This document shows, in pieces, positions 11,141 through 24,000 of a stretch of 64,000 nucleotides of DNA. A model generated the notes under the pieces. The model was not told where the DNA came from. It did not search any database and saw only the letters and a program-made list of their open reading frames with translations. The translations under genes were made by a program, and so were the position numbers. Source of the DNA: Panaeolus papilionaceus (Eukaryota > Basidiomycota > Agaricomycetes > Agaricales); the NCBI GenBank assembly GCA_015501605.1, contig JADNRZ010000001.1, positions 310,001-374,000 of the forward strand. The letters run 5' to 3'. Each line of letters opens with the position of its first letter. Position 1 is the stretch's first letter.

Positions 11141-13342
11141 TGCTGTTGAGGGCGAGGAGCAGTATGAGGTGATAGGGGGGAGAAGACAACCGTGTCTGTC
11201 CTCGGTTCTGCTTTCCACTTTCGCTTATGTGTGTTGTGGTCTGGTGATCGCGCACGCGCATCCGGGTTACTGACTAAGGCGGAACGGAGCTAGGCGACTA
11301 AGACTCTTTAAAGGCAACTCAGTAGGGACTCCGAGGGAGGCATTACAGAGTCTAGAAGATGTAATTATATACAATACTTGGTTAAGTACTTAAAAATCGG
11401 AAATCGTGCTTGCCCTGCCATTATGGCTTTCGTAGGAAATGCGGCATGTCCAAATATCATCAGTTCTTCTTGCACTCTCAAGGACTGGTTGTCTAGTTAT
11501 TAGAGTACGCTTTTGACGGGGGTGTTCCAGTCTAGCGTTAGATGGCTTTCTTTTCGTAACTGTGTTACAGTGTCGACAATCCCGGTAACTAATGACGGCG
11601 GAGTGTAAGCCCGGTGAAAAATTACTTCAATACTTGGTGTGTAACTAATTTGAGGCATCAAAAAGTACTATTAGAATTTCAGCATCTCAAACGTCGAACC
11701 CCGAATGAAGGAGGTGGTACTACAGATAATGTCGCAACCATGTCAATGATTATTGTTGACAGTCACCGCCTCTTGCAAAACCTGTTTATACACTCGAAGT
11801 TATATCAGATAGTACAAGTAAATATATGTATCTCACTAACGCCTTTGACTCAACAGAAATTCCAATGATCTTTCTGATATAGATGTCGGTTTTGACACAT
11901 GTACTCTCCCAGATGGCTCGAGGATTCATGGCGGTGGATAGCCTACCCATCAGCTTTTGATATCTAGTGTGCTATTTCGCGAATACTTCGCGCCATCCCA
12001 CTCTGAAACTGCATTAACACCAGTACTGGGAGTATTTGGGCTATTTTCCTCCAGTAAATCAAATACCCCCCCTTGAGCTAAAATTATCCTCTTGTTGAGG
12101 TGTATTTCCACCCTCTTGTTAAAGTATTATATGTAACCATGCGATCGATAAAGAAAGCATCGATTCTACCAAAAAATAGCAGTTGCATCACTCTGCTCCG
12201 TTGTACACTGACATTGAACGCTGTCTTACGGTCTCCAAACGACTCACAAGCAGCAGATAACGCAGCGAATGGATGTGTCAATGTTTGCCCCTATCCCGCT
12301 TAATGGAAGCTGATGGTCTCTTGAATCGGCAAACACCGAGCCCGCATCAGTGGACGTCACTCGGATGTAAAAAACCTTACATCCCTGATATAACCTTGAC
12401 AATCCGGGAACACATGTCCAGAAGCGGCGCCAAATTGCCACCTATCGCGACAACTGTTGACCACCATTCCCACTGAATCCCATGGCTTTTCTGCGTATTT
12501 GCATTCATTCTGAGCCTGCATGTATCATTTGGGCAAACTAGGCGAATAAATGGCATGTTAAGCATCTCTTGCGCGGGTCCCGTTACGATTGAATTGTTGA
12601 ATCATGGCAGAATTCTTATAGGTTTGTTGAAGCCTACGTTGTCGTTGAGACGGAGACGGAAGGAGACGGCAAAATCTGGCGAGAAGCCGCATCGCTTCTC
12701 AAGCAGCAACCAACAAATGGGAATGGGAACGTAAATCTGTCGATGTGACCCACCGTTCCCCTAATACATGACAGTTGACCAACCCATCTGGGCCCTTTCA
12801 CTGTTATTGTCACCCTCTTGATCTGGGATTCTGAGTGGAGTCTGTGCACACCCCGTGGTATCGCAATCCAAGACCTCGCTTGTGCAGAATTGGAGATCTT
12901 CACACCTTTGAGCTTCTTCCTTTCTTTAGATTTTGATTTCTTGCTGGGTTAATTGGGCTGGCCGGTTGACTGACGGACGACTTGAAGTCGAATTGAAGCG
13001 CCTAGACGGCTTTTCCTTTTAACCTTCATCTGTTTCACTTTGGAATTGGGTTGACAGGTAGATTATCCCTCGTTGATTGATTACTTCAGGTGAGTAGTGC
13101 CATTGGATCCCCTCTGCCCAATACTCATGCTGAAGTTGCTGGTCTTCATCGATATTGTTCATAGTCCCCAGCACTGGAACGGCCGGCACGCTTCCTCCTT
13201 CCATTCGTTTAACGTCCAGATTTATGACAACACATTGAACCTTGTATCCCTTTCTTCGTCGACCTCAAACCCAACCTAAGGTTCCGTAATACAGACATAA
13301 CACACCACCCTCTCTTGCCTACAACCCTCGTTTTAAATTGTC
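11141..13342. other. Intergenic, no gene seen
   Basis: A 2.2 kb stretch upstream of the methyltransferase (-) and the 7TM gene (+). Several 60-90 codon frames overlap on both strands (12,084-12,903) without any domain pattern or consistent splicing. The last 250 bases hold pyrimidine tracts before the 13,343 start. Confidence 0.4.
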
Positions 13343-15116
13343 ATGCCCCCAACGGCGCATGTGTTTGGGCAGAATGCAGAGTTTTATAAGCAGAATGGAC
13401 AGACAGCTGGTGTCGTGGTGAGTATCTACTTTTGTCTCTACGTGACGCAAGGGCTAATGTTCTCTTCTATCGCAGGTCGTTGCGATGAGCAGCTTGATCT
13501 CACTCACCTCTCTTGTGTATCTCTTCGCTGTTCGTGGTCTCTTGAACGTTATCTTGGCTGATTAAGCTGACAACATACGGAAATTGTAGATGAAACACCA
13601 CTCCCTCAAGGTCTTCAGCTCCTTCAATTTGCTGCCCTTCATTTTATCCCTCCTCGCTTCCAACTTCATGAAGTCAGTGGGCATAGCCATTGATTTCCAC
13701 TGGGTTGATCACGGAGGCGTTACCACCAGCAAAACATGCACTGGGCAAGGTAAGCATTCCTATATGTCCCTCTCATGACATGAACACGGGGACCTGATTA
13801 TTTCGCATTCCTAGCGGTGATTCTGCAGCTGAGCAACCTTGGAATTGCTATCTGGTATCTACACATTCCTTGCTACAATTCAATAAAGTTAAGCAATAAC
13901 CTATGAATTCTCAGGACCCCGATCATCGGACTGGCCCTTCTCAACATCGCCTACCTGCGTATTCGTCTCAACCGCACCTCTTCATACGCGATCCTAATCT
14001 TAGGATGGTTATTCGCCATTTTCCTTGTGATACTCGGGCCTGTCGCGGTGGAGACTAAGAAAAGAGGCCCATTTTTTGGCGTTTCAGGTCCATGGTGAGT
14101 GGTTGTTCGAATTTAGAGCCTAATTATAATGTTGCGACGATCACTGACAATACACCCTCCTTTGTGCAGGTGTGGAATCACGGACAAGTACCCAATGGAA
14201 CACATCTTTTTGGAATATTTCTTCGTCAGTCTTTCATCCTTTCTCCGCTCACTACGTCCAACATGTTGACTCTGGATATAGCTACTTCTTTCTGCCCTCG
14301 TTTGCATGGCCATCGTCATGGCACTCAGGATGCATAAGGCAAAGCAGTCTTCTCTCTCTGTGAGCGCCACAAATTACCTGGGTGCATCTGTATTTGTTGC
14401 TAACTCGTAGCCGACCGTTAATTTAGCATCTCGTTGAGAACCCAGAGCAGATGGACGACGAAACCATGCGAAGGATGACTTGGTGCGTTATTACCCTCTT
14501 GGAAATGCTGTGCGACAATCTGCTAAGTGATTGAGCTTGCCTTTCTCTAACTTCTCAGGATACCAGTAAGTGCTCCTGACTTGTTACTCTAAACGAGGAC
14601 ATAACTGATGTTTTGTCTGGATACACTATAGATTTTGTATATTGTTACCGTTCTCATGTTCACCATTTCGCGAATGGTTGAGGCTGGTGGTGTGAAAATA
14701 TCGTTTGGGTTTGTCGCGTTCACGACGATTTTGTTCAATTTATCTGGTTTGTTATTTTCCCTTGCATGTTCTTGACATTCTCGTTGCTCACCCTTTCCTT
14801 TTTTTTTACTGTAGGTCTTTTCAACGTCATCGCCATCTTGTATATTGCACGCCATCAAAGTCCTTCAACGACCTACCAATGGCCCGCCTCCTTGTCTCAG
14901 TTTATGACCAAGAAGCCAACGCAGAAATTCTCCCTGGGATCCCTCAACAGTAACCCCAAAGCTAATAACATGACAACCAGGACGTTCCACATTGACATTA
15001 ATAATGCCAATTCAGCTTCCAAGGAGGATGAAAGTGACGCTGAGGAGATAAAGGGAAATGTGTTCATCGCTCCTGACTCATGGAAGACTTCAGCGCCCAA
15101 GGGTAGAAGGTATTAG
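13343..15116 (+). CDS. Seven-transmembrane GPCR-like protein
   Basis: A multi-exon gene, with exons recognisable at 13,343-13,416, 13,476-about 13,560, 13,590-13,749, 13,816-13,857, 13,915-14,095, 14,169-14,224, 14,291-14,358, 14,428-14,481, about 14,562, 14,632-14,746 and 14,815-15,116. Hydrophobic segments appear in order: SLISLTSLVYLFAVRG, LLPFILSLLASNF, VILQLSNLGIAIW, IIGLALLNIAYL, AILILGWLFAIFLVILGPV, LLLSALVCMAIVMALRM, ILYIVTVLMFTIS and LFNVIAILYIA. Between them lie a GPWCGITDKYPMEHIFLEYFF loop and a basic MHKAK cytoplasmic turn. This layout resembles fungal orphan GPCR-like receptors. The C-tail of about 90 residues is polar and acidic. Ligand unknown. Exact exon borders in the middle are approximate. 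Confidence 0.7.
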
Positions 15117-16185
15117 ATGGGGATTAGGATGTTGCACTACTATTGGACACTTGTGATCTACTTGTGATACTGATGTTTACATACACAGAACAAAGATGGG
15201 TGACGATGAAGACAAGAACATTGACTCTGGGTTCTTTTGTTTGGTTATACAGTCTACTGTGTATTTGTCCCTACGCTTAATTAACTTGATGTTAGAAACT
15301 CTGTTCCGCCGAAAGCGTTTGGCAGTTTGCATCTGTTCACCGATCGTGACCTATCCATTGCTCGTGAGGCGACCTGAGCCATTACGAACCTCCCGCTCAG
15401 TCGATCATTGTAAATGTCGCGTCACATCTTTTTTTTTTTTCGATCTCCCTTACAAATTGAAATTTGAGTTGATATTATGATAAGTCATAAAGCAGGTCAA
15501 CGTACAACCATATTTTTAATACTCAGCAGTCGATGAATAATAGATACAGGAGTGCTTAATAAAGCGAAACCACTGATACCGACAACATATAAAAGCAGCG
15601 CTTTATCTGTAATTTTACTGTCCTTCAATCAAATTCCCCCTTTTTTTCTGAATACTCCTGCAAAGAGAGACACCCGTCTTTTATCCCTATGTCTATAATC
15701 CCTATCTTTGTTTTTATATACCTAAAATCCCAAGTATAAGGTGTGCTCAGGGTGCTGCATCTCGACCTCTTCCTGACGAGGCTTTCAAAGGATACGCGTA
15801 TGTTGTCTTTTTCTTCATTTTTTATGAGTAGCATACCTATAGTGTTCATGATACCTCCAAGTGGGATGAATTCAAAATCTATTAGATAATTAATTATATT
15901 TCTTGTTATCTACTTCACCGACGTCCCTATTGTCGGTGATCTTTCTACTTCATTTATGCTCGCGCCCCAGTATGTTTGACACTACATGTACTTAGTTAGT
16001 GGCTTTGTATTCAACATACAAAGCCGTCTCGATCTCTCGCCTTTTACATACTCTCGGTATTCTCATTATTTACCTGCTCATGTATTTAAGCAGATGTTGT
16101 CTACCTAATACATCATCTTGTTCACTACCCAGTTCACCCGCTCTACCTCTCGCTTTGGAACTCATACCTTCACAAAATCATCAAT
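15117..16185. other. Intergenic, no gene seen
   Basis: AT-rich 3' flank of the 7TM gene and the 5' flank of the dehydrogenase remnant. A T-run of 12 occurs near 15,430. No coding frame with splice support is visible. Confidence 0.4.
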
Positions 16186-17839
16186 GTGAAACCCAAGCCT
16201 CCCGGACCTCATGATATCGATATCAAAACTCACTATGTGGTGTTTGTGGAAGTGATGTGCGTGTCAACCTCGGGCGTCAAAAGAACCAGAGAGAATCCTG
16301 ATGCGGTTTGTAGGTCCATACTATCACCGGTGGATGGGGAAAGCCCAAGTTGGTGGGTTTATTCATTTTTTCTGACTATTGCTGATTAATCTTTCCCCAT
16401 GGCCTGTTATCGTCGACCACGGAATCGTCGGTGTTGTCGCACACCTCAGATCTGCAGTTACAACAGCTAAAGTAGGAGACAGGGTCGGTGTTGGGTACGT
16501 CCAAAAATTAACCACATGCGTTGCTTTTGATTATGCCCATGCTATTCAGCGCTCAAGTCGGCTCATGCCTCGACTGCTACAAGTGCAAGAACGGAAACGA
16601 GCAGCAGTAAGCACATCACCCCATCTTCTCTCAATCTCACCCCAACTCCAACTCCACCCTCCTTTATTGTCAGTTGCAACGAAGTCGTCTACACCTACAA
16701 CTTCACCTGTCCCGACGGGACGATCACCTATGGCGGTTATTCCACTGCCATCCACGTACATGAGCTCTTTGCGTTCCCCGTCCCTGATAATATGAAACTG
16801 GGGGACGCCGCCTCGCTCTTCTGCGCCGGTTTGGCTGTGTTTTCACCTCTTAAGAGATATGGTGCTGGGTGAGTCAATTAAGTTTGGCGATTTGAATTGT
16901 TGTGCTTAATCTGAGTTCTTATCGTGTCATAGACCTGGAAAGCGTGTTGGTCTAGTTGGACTTGGAGGACTTGGGTGTGAATATGTCATGCCTCACCCTG
17001 AATTTTAAGGTCAACGACGCATTAAAAGACACTTCACCGTCCAATTCGCCCGCGCACTCGGATGCGAAGAAGTCGTCGTCTTCTCGCATTCATCTCGCAA
17101 GAAGGTAGGTTAAAATTATTACCCAATTCAGGACAATGTCATTGAGGAGACTGATACACCTTCAAGGACGACGCCATGAAGCTCGGCGCAACACGGTTCA
17201 ACGAAACCAGCAAAGAAGGATTTGAAACGTCCCTCCGGGGAACATTGAACCTCATCATCGTAAGCATCAGCTCTTCAAACACTCTCTCCTCAGTGTTTAC
17301 TAAGACCTATCCATTGTCGCCCAAGGCACCGCAAACGTCTCCGCTGGCCTTCCCCTCAACGAACTCTGCACGACTCTCGACGTCGGAGGCAAGATGATTA
17401 TTGTCGGGTTACCTGACGATGCTCTGCCTCCTATTAAATCTGTCAGTAAGTATATGTTGCAAGGCACTTCGAATACATATGCATGTGGGTGGGTTACTTA
17501 CTGATGTCGCTTTTAGCGCTCGTGGCTAGTGGAATTTTGATTGGTGGAAGCAGTCTGTATGTCATTTTTCCAGTTCTCAACTGCAAAAAAATCCATACTG
17601 ACTTCAGATCCTTTTAAATGATGCAGTGGAAGTCGCGCTGAGTGCCTTGAAATGCTCGAAGTCGCGTCCAAGCACAAAGTGAAACCATGAATCCAGCTGC
17701 TGTGCGTACGTCTACCTTGTAGTCTTCTTTCTAAAGGCAGCGGGAGACTGATACGGGTTGACTTGTAGTGAAAGACGCGTCATAAGCTGTAAATGATCTC
17801 CACAATGGGCATGTTCGTTATCGCCAGGTGCTGCAGTGA
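16186..17839 (+). pseudogene. Zinc-type alcohol dehydrogenase (ADH6/CAD-like), broken
   Basis: Joined pieces follow the family from end to end: PKPPGPHDIDIK, then Cys-Gly-Val-Cys-Gly-Ser-Asp, ITGGWGKPK, PVIVDHGIVGVVAHL, the structural-zinc region GSCLDCYKCKNGNE, DGTITYGGYSTAI, the Rossmann GLVGLGGLG then HFTVQFARALGCEE, LDVGGKMIIVGLP, and LVASGILIGGSSL. At least four lesions are visible. A frameshift at about 16,234-16,236 falls immediately before the catalytic-zinc Cys codon. The G-H-E motif is changed to D-H-G (16,415-16,423). A Trp codon has become TGA at 17,688-17,690 in the K-P-W-I motif. A Lys codon has become TAA at 17,783-17,785. Beyond these stops the ancestral tail is still legible (NGHVRYRQVLQ, to 17,839). 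The N-terminal 20 or so residues typical of the family are also missing. Intact members reduce aldehydes with NADPH. Confidence 0.85.
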
Positions 17840-18140
17840 GTGTTTCTTTTTCTCTGGGTGAGTGGAGATGGGGAAGGCTGAAGGGTGACCATAGGCAAGA
17901 TATTGATCCTGTTGAGAAATTATGAATGAAATGAATGTCCGGTGAAAGGCAGGATAGGGGCTTCAAAGTTAAGAATAGAGATTAAAAGGTAAGCTCTATT
18001 CAATACCCTCCGCCCAGTAAAAACGTGTACCCAACATCCACAGCATATAACCGATATACATACATGAGTTCAATAGAAGCATGGAGTTCGAATGTATAGA
18101 GTACATACACAATTCGCATATAACCAATTTCTTAATTAGC

Positions 18141-19170
18141 TCACATCCACAACGCTGCATTTGCCTTGACGTACTCCTTAACCGTCGTCCTCCCGATGTA
18201 CTTGACCTGGTTTGGGTCAAGGAACACCTTCTCCTCCGTACGATTTTTGGACGAGTTAATCTCAGCGTCAGCAATGGCTTTTGCATCTGCTTTAGACATC
18301 CCATAGGACTCGTAGATCTGCGCACGCCGTTCAGCGGATATGCGCTTGTAGAAGATGGAGCGACCGAGGACGCTTGAAAGAACTTGGGCGACCTACAAGA
18401 CAAAGTCGATGAACCATGTTAATTGATCACCATAAAGCCCACAGGTGAGTGAATCAAACGAACCTCGTCGAATGAAAGTAGCTGAGGTCCGAAGATGAAT
18501 GGTGCTTGTCGTGAGAATTTGGGGGTTAGGAGAGCCTCGAAGGCAGCTTGCGCGATGTCGTCTGATGAAATGGGGGCCGTCTTGCATGTTGCGTCGCATG
18601 CGGTGTAGAAGTAATTTTCTTCCTTGAGGGACTTGAGGTATTCAATACGGAAGTTTTCTAGTGAGTCGTGTGTGTGAGAGAGGAGGAATAAGCTTGATGA
18701 TAGATAGTGCATCAGCGACAAGGTCACTCACGCATGAACCACGTGGGACGCAATACGGTGTAGTCCAAAGGACCATCGATGAAGTACTTCAAGATATCGC
18801 CACAAAAATATTTACCCCCTGGAGTCGTAACCGAAGCAGCCAACATCACGAACTTCTTAACACCCCTCTTGACGGCCTGGTCGAGGAAGGGCCTTACGAT
18901 ACCCAGCGTGCCGTCCGCTGATGGTGGGATGAAATACACCTTTTCGATTTTCACCGACGAATCAGCTGCGAATCGGAATGGATTGAGGAATGTAGAGGGC
19001 TTGGTCCAGTCGAACGCGACAGCGCCAATGTAGGGCTTGAACTCTGAGTTGCATGGCTCGGGGACGACTCCGGATCTGGATGTGAGGATGACAGGGTGTC
19101 CTGCCCTGCACATGAGCTTGGCCAGTGCGCAGCCAGTGTTTCCTGTAGCCCCAATGATGAGAGTAGTCAT
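18141..19170 (-). CDS. NmrA-like NAD(P)-binding protein
   Basis: Three exons on the minus strand: 19,170 to about 18,733, about 18,662 to 18,464, and about 18,391 to 18,141. The N-terminus MTTLIIGATGNTGCALAKLM carries the Rossmann motif G-A-T-G-N-T-G. It is followed by VILTSRSG, AVAFDWTKPSTF, VYFIPPSADG, VKKFVMLAAS, LDYTVLRPTWFM and ISSDDIAQAAFEALL, the typical order of NmrA/ergot-alkaloid (EasG-like) short-chain proteins. The C-terminus ends in ALWM. Family members are redox sensors or oxidoreductases of secondary metabolites; which applies is unclear. It sits next to the broken dehydrogenase, with no other sign of a metabolite cluster. Confidence 0.85.
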
Positions 19171-21002
19171 GAGAGATGAGAATTGACCTTGAAGTTGTTG
19201 AAGTGGAGCTAAAGGGGGGAGTTGGGTTGGCGTCGAGAATGTTATGGGGGACTGGTTTAAGTATTCTTCAATGCATCATTGGAGGTTCTTATAAAGTCGC
19301 CCTTAGCTATTCGGAAGCCATATCGAACTACCATTGTTTCGTAATTATATTGATAACTTACCTCGACCGCGGAGCCATGAGATCTCTCTATTAGACTTTG
19401 CTCCTGTTCTGCTTCTTTACGATAAGTACGAGCCAAACGCCCAGGTTTGATAGCATGGGCCTTTAACTGCTCGTCGAGGTACTTTGGGCTTGTTAGTGAC
19501 GAGGACCTACATAGTGAGTGCTGTTAACCCTGACCCTTTTCGCATCCCGAACCCGAAATGAATGGAGTTTCAAATTTCAACTTTCAATGGATTCGGAGTT
19601 TGCCTTCGAAGGATGGGAAGGGACCATCCTGGTATCGTCGCAGCATCGCTTCTACTGTAACTACTAGTGCGATTTCTCACCACAACTACCAGTCAACGCC
19701 ATCAAGAGTTTGTTTTACACTTGCCACCATATCCCACTTGATACAAGCATACGGTGGCAAGGTATGTAAGGCAGAGTCAATACGAGTCGAGTTCCATTCT
19801 CTTGGATGGGGAGCCGAAGTCATCAACCTTGTGAACAAACAATGCCATCACCGTTGCAAACGTGCCACCAAGCAACTGACGTTTTCCCTTTCGTTTTTTC
19901 AACTTGCGTTCAGCTGTTTTCAGCCTCTACAGCAATGACATGGCAATGCGTGTTCAGATTTCTGTCCTCTCGAATTACCAAATTGAAGTTTGTCTGTCAT
20001 ATTCTCATTGAATTGAGGATCTCCCCAAACTATCAAAAAATGGCTGCACTTTTGGTATGAAACAGGGCGCTGCTTCAGCTCAACAAATCCCAACGTTTAC
20101 GGACATAATGCAGTTCGACATAACTGTCAACAATATCCTATGACGTTTGTCAGACGTCACTCTATGTATCTTGTCGCTTTGACGTTGGTGGGGCATTGAG
20201 CGCCCAGGGCTCGTCGGGGGGCGAAAAAGGTGTGGAATTCAACAATTCATGGAGTGCTTTTAGAAATGGGATTGATACGACAGATTTTCAGACTCAGAAA
20301 TTCCCATTTTTGACCTGCACTCTCGACTTTCTCAAGGAAGAACATGAGCGATGGGGGCTTTGGCTTCCTACAGGTACTGTTTGTATTGTTTTCAAATTCC
20401 GAGCATCCCGGATGTTCTAGAGAGTGGTCTATCTATCCAGCAATTTTTTCTGCAATATCTACAAGCGAGAAGGTAGTGTGTCATCAAGTTTCTGAGCACC
20501 GCTCGTCATCGACGTCGCAAAGCGCCCCCAAGAACCTTCAGAAGCAGGCAAACTTAGCAATCCACGCATCCGCTATCTGATGTCTGAGTAATCTCCTCTG
20601 CCTTTGGTGATCTGCGCTACACACTTAGTCATACTCCACTTTCCAGAATGGTGTGCTCCAAGATGCATGCAACGGAGAAGTCACGGCCTGAAACATATGC
20701 TGGCCCCTATATCATTCCCGCAACTTTTAAGTGGAGGGTTTTGTTAGACAGGCACCCTTTTGAAATCTTTCGTGCGGCATGCACCGGCTGCCCAAAAGTC
20801 ATGTGAGTATTGCGTAATTTGGCTATTATGGTAACCGTTTGCGCGTTTTCTTTCCTGCGCGCGAGTTCTGTTTGAGCGGTGTTTTATGCCTGATGAAACG
20901 TTTCACTTTTTTATCTCTTTATTTGTCAATTCGTTAGACAGTTGTAATTTTCTCTCTTCCCCTTAGCGTTATCATATTACGACGTCTCTTTGCAGTAACA
21001 AA
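19171..21002. other. Intergenic; probable left junction of the mobile block
   Basis: About 1.8 kb between the NmrA-like start and the Helitron first exon. Open frames at 19,558-19,938 and 20,196-20,580 show no family features. A weak GC-rich inverted repeat lies near 20,772-20,792 (GGCA and TGCC arms). The 5' end of the Helitron-type element must lie somewhere here, but the expected short terminal signal (TC after a host A) is too short to place by eye. Confidence 0.35.
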
Positions 21003-24000
21003 ATGGAGTTTTTCATTGGTGGTTTTCCTTCTCGCGTTTCCATCGTATCGGAGTCGGCTACGCCCGTTCTTGCTTTGCATTTTGCTAAGCGTTTCTCGCC
21101 TGCTGTTCAAGAAAGCTTGTATATGCCCCTTGAGGTTGAGATGAAGAGTGGTCGAGCGTCGTATTCTGAGATCGTCTGTTTTCAGGTGCGCGATCTGCAT
21201 TCCGCTATAGATGCACTTTTGCTTTGTGATGTTGTCGATCGGTGTCCTTTCTACACTGAATGTAATCTCGCGTCGCAACCTTCTTCTTCTTTAGGTGTGT
21301 GTGTGATTTTATATAGGCACTATATACTGACAAGTTGCTTTCTGCCCTAAGACCCGCTTCCTTTGGACAACGTGATGTCCTCCTTACACCCGAACGGACG
21401 TTTGGGTTGTTGTACTCGTTGCATGTCTGAATATTGTCGATGTCATTCCCCCTTTCAAGTAGAATGTGCTTCTTCTCCTCCTTCTTGCCCTGCAGAGCCC
21501 CCAAGCGACAACGCCTTGCGATCTGGGAAGGAATGTCTGTCTTTATCATTGTTTGGTCATAAAATTACTGGTGTATACGCTACGCCTTTCGTCAATGATG
21601 TGGTGGTCCTCAGACGATTGTGTTCTTACCATGGTATTTCTATGGAAACTGGTAACGTGTTCGAATGTCGTGCTGTGTATTTGCGCCATCTTTTGCTTGG
21701 ATGTTGTGTTGACGGGGCTCTGACAAGGGACAATGTTGGATGTGTTGCGTTTAGTAGGACTTATATAGACTCGTACTCAATGTCCGCCGATGCTTTATGT
21801 TTGCTCTCATCGGCTAAATCGTCTGAGTTAAGTACTGACGATCTTCGTCGTGCGGCTGCAGCCTTGAACTTGAAAATTGAGTCACATCCATCGGCGTTTC
21901 GTGCGCGTTTACAAAGCGTTATTTTCCGAGAACGGGCGGCTATTTTTAATCGATCAAGAACTTCGTTAACGGAGAGTGTTGAAGTCGATTACAGTGTATT
22001 TTTAAAGGACATTTTCCGCGCTAGCGATGATCTTATGATGAAAGTACTGGTTTCTCATGGATATGATTTGTTTCAGTTGAATAACCTGGTCGGTGAAGAC
22101 AGTAAGCGCCGAGAATTTATTAATCACATATCTCGTGCAGATTGTAAGGTTTCGCCGACTTTTCCAGAATGTGTAAGAGATGGCTGTCTGTCTTTTTCAC
22201 GTGCGGTTATGTCTTTCAATCAGTTTAATTCATCTGACTTTGTTAGGTTGAAAACTGTCGATTACCCTTCAGACTGTTATGTCATTAAGTTGTGTGCATT
22301 TGTGAAGAAGCATTTCCGTTTGTTGCCGATGTTGACCTTCATGAAAATCCGAGGGATCGTGAACGAAGATTATACATCTACAAAAGTTCGTGAGGTTCAA
22401 CGAATTCTTAATGCCGAATTACAGCGCTTGGTTGCTGTGATAAGAACCAATTCTCGTGGACCCCGTGGTAGCGTGCAATGCGACAATGCGTCTTCGGCTG
22501 CTAATGTATCTGATGAACATCTGTCGTTATCTACTCCTTCTTGGCCTCCGATTATTTCTGAGGAAGTTAATCAATCGTGCATAAATGATTTTCGAAAGGC
22601 CACGTCAAGTGATACTTTACGTCAGCGCGTTTGCGCATCGTGTTCGAGACGGTTATTCGCAAGGGAAATGGTGGAGTGCAATCTTCCGGATGTTAATTTG
22701 AATAGCTTTGTGCCGCCATCTCATAGAGTGCAATCTCAGTCTGATGACGTTGTCGATTCTTCCTACCCATATTTGCGTGAACGATGCTCATCTTTTTTTC
22801 CAATATCTCATGCTCCAATGGCGATGTTGCATCCTCGAGGTGTTCATCATCAGTCCAACGGGGATATGTCGTTGATTTTGTGTCGAGACTGTTTCCAGAG
22901 CGCGCGCTCAGACCGTGTTCCTGCATTGTCTCTGGCTAATCATAATTTTGTTGGGGACGTTCCGGATGTTCTGCAGAATCTTACAATGGTGGAAGAAGCC
23001 ATGATATCTCGATGTAGAGCTAAAATGACGATTATTCAGATGACTGAATGTGACGTTGGACAAGGGGGGTTCCTTTCTCAAAAGGGATTAAAAGGCAATG
23101 TCATTTTGTTTCCTCAGGATGTGACACCTGTTGCGCAGACTTTACCGCCGTCTTTAAACGAGCTTTCTGCTCCTGTATGTATCATTTTTGTTGGTTCTCA
23201 CAAGCCGTCTGACGATTGGTTATTGCATAAGGCTAAACCATTAACCATTAGACCTTACGTCGTTAGAAGGGCGCTCGAATGGTTAAAGATTAACAACGAG
23301 CTTTATCGTCATGTCACGATCGATCATGACATGTTAGACGCCTTACCTCCGTGTTCTCATTTGACAGTGCCCATTCATCGTTACGGGGGAATTGAGAATA
23401 TGTCTAGTTTGTCCTCACGATACGATACCTACCATGATCAACGTTCTAATGCGGTTTTCCCAGAAGAGGACTTGGTATTTGAGAAAACGTGTGTTCCAGA
23501 AGCGGTTGATGTGACCTCTCCGTCCGCTTTGCGAGCGGCTGCAGCTGAACACTTGAAAAATGGTGGCCATTATCTACAGATCCCGCACCGTGATAGTCCT
23601 TGTAATGAATTTAAAGACCCTACCCTTATGCCTATGGCGTATCCCACCCTTTTTCCTTATGGAATAGGGGGGTTCGAACATCAGTCTCGATCTGTGCCGT
23701 TGTCCTTCGAACGTCAAGTTCAGCTTTTGTTAGATATTGCAGATACGCGATTTCAGACTCACATATCTTTTATATTTGTCGTTTTCAATATTTTTCAGCG
23801 TCGACGGGTCTTATTAAATACGCATCACAAGGTCCAGAACCGCAATTTTCGTGACTTTGCTGCGAAGTTTTCTTCGGTTCCTGCAACGGCGATAAAAAAC
23901 TACTCGCACAAAAAGGATGAAAATCCACAATGCACACCTTCTGATGAAAATGAGCGTTTAATTGAACGTCTCTTGCATGAAATTCATGTCGTTCATGGTA

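Noticed and set aside
15425..15445. T-run as a transcription terminator
   Set aside because: Poly-T has no such defined role for this kind of fungal gene and the run is away from any gene end.
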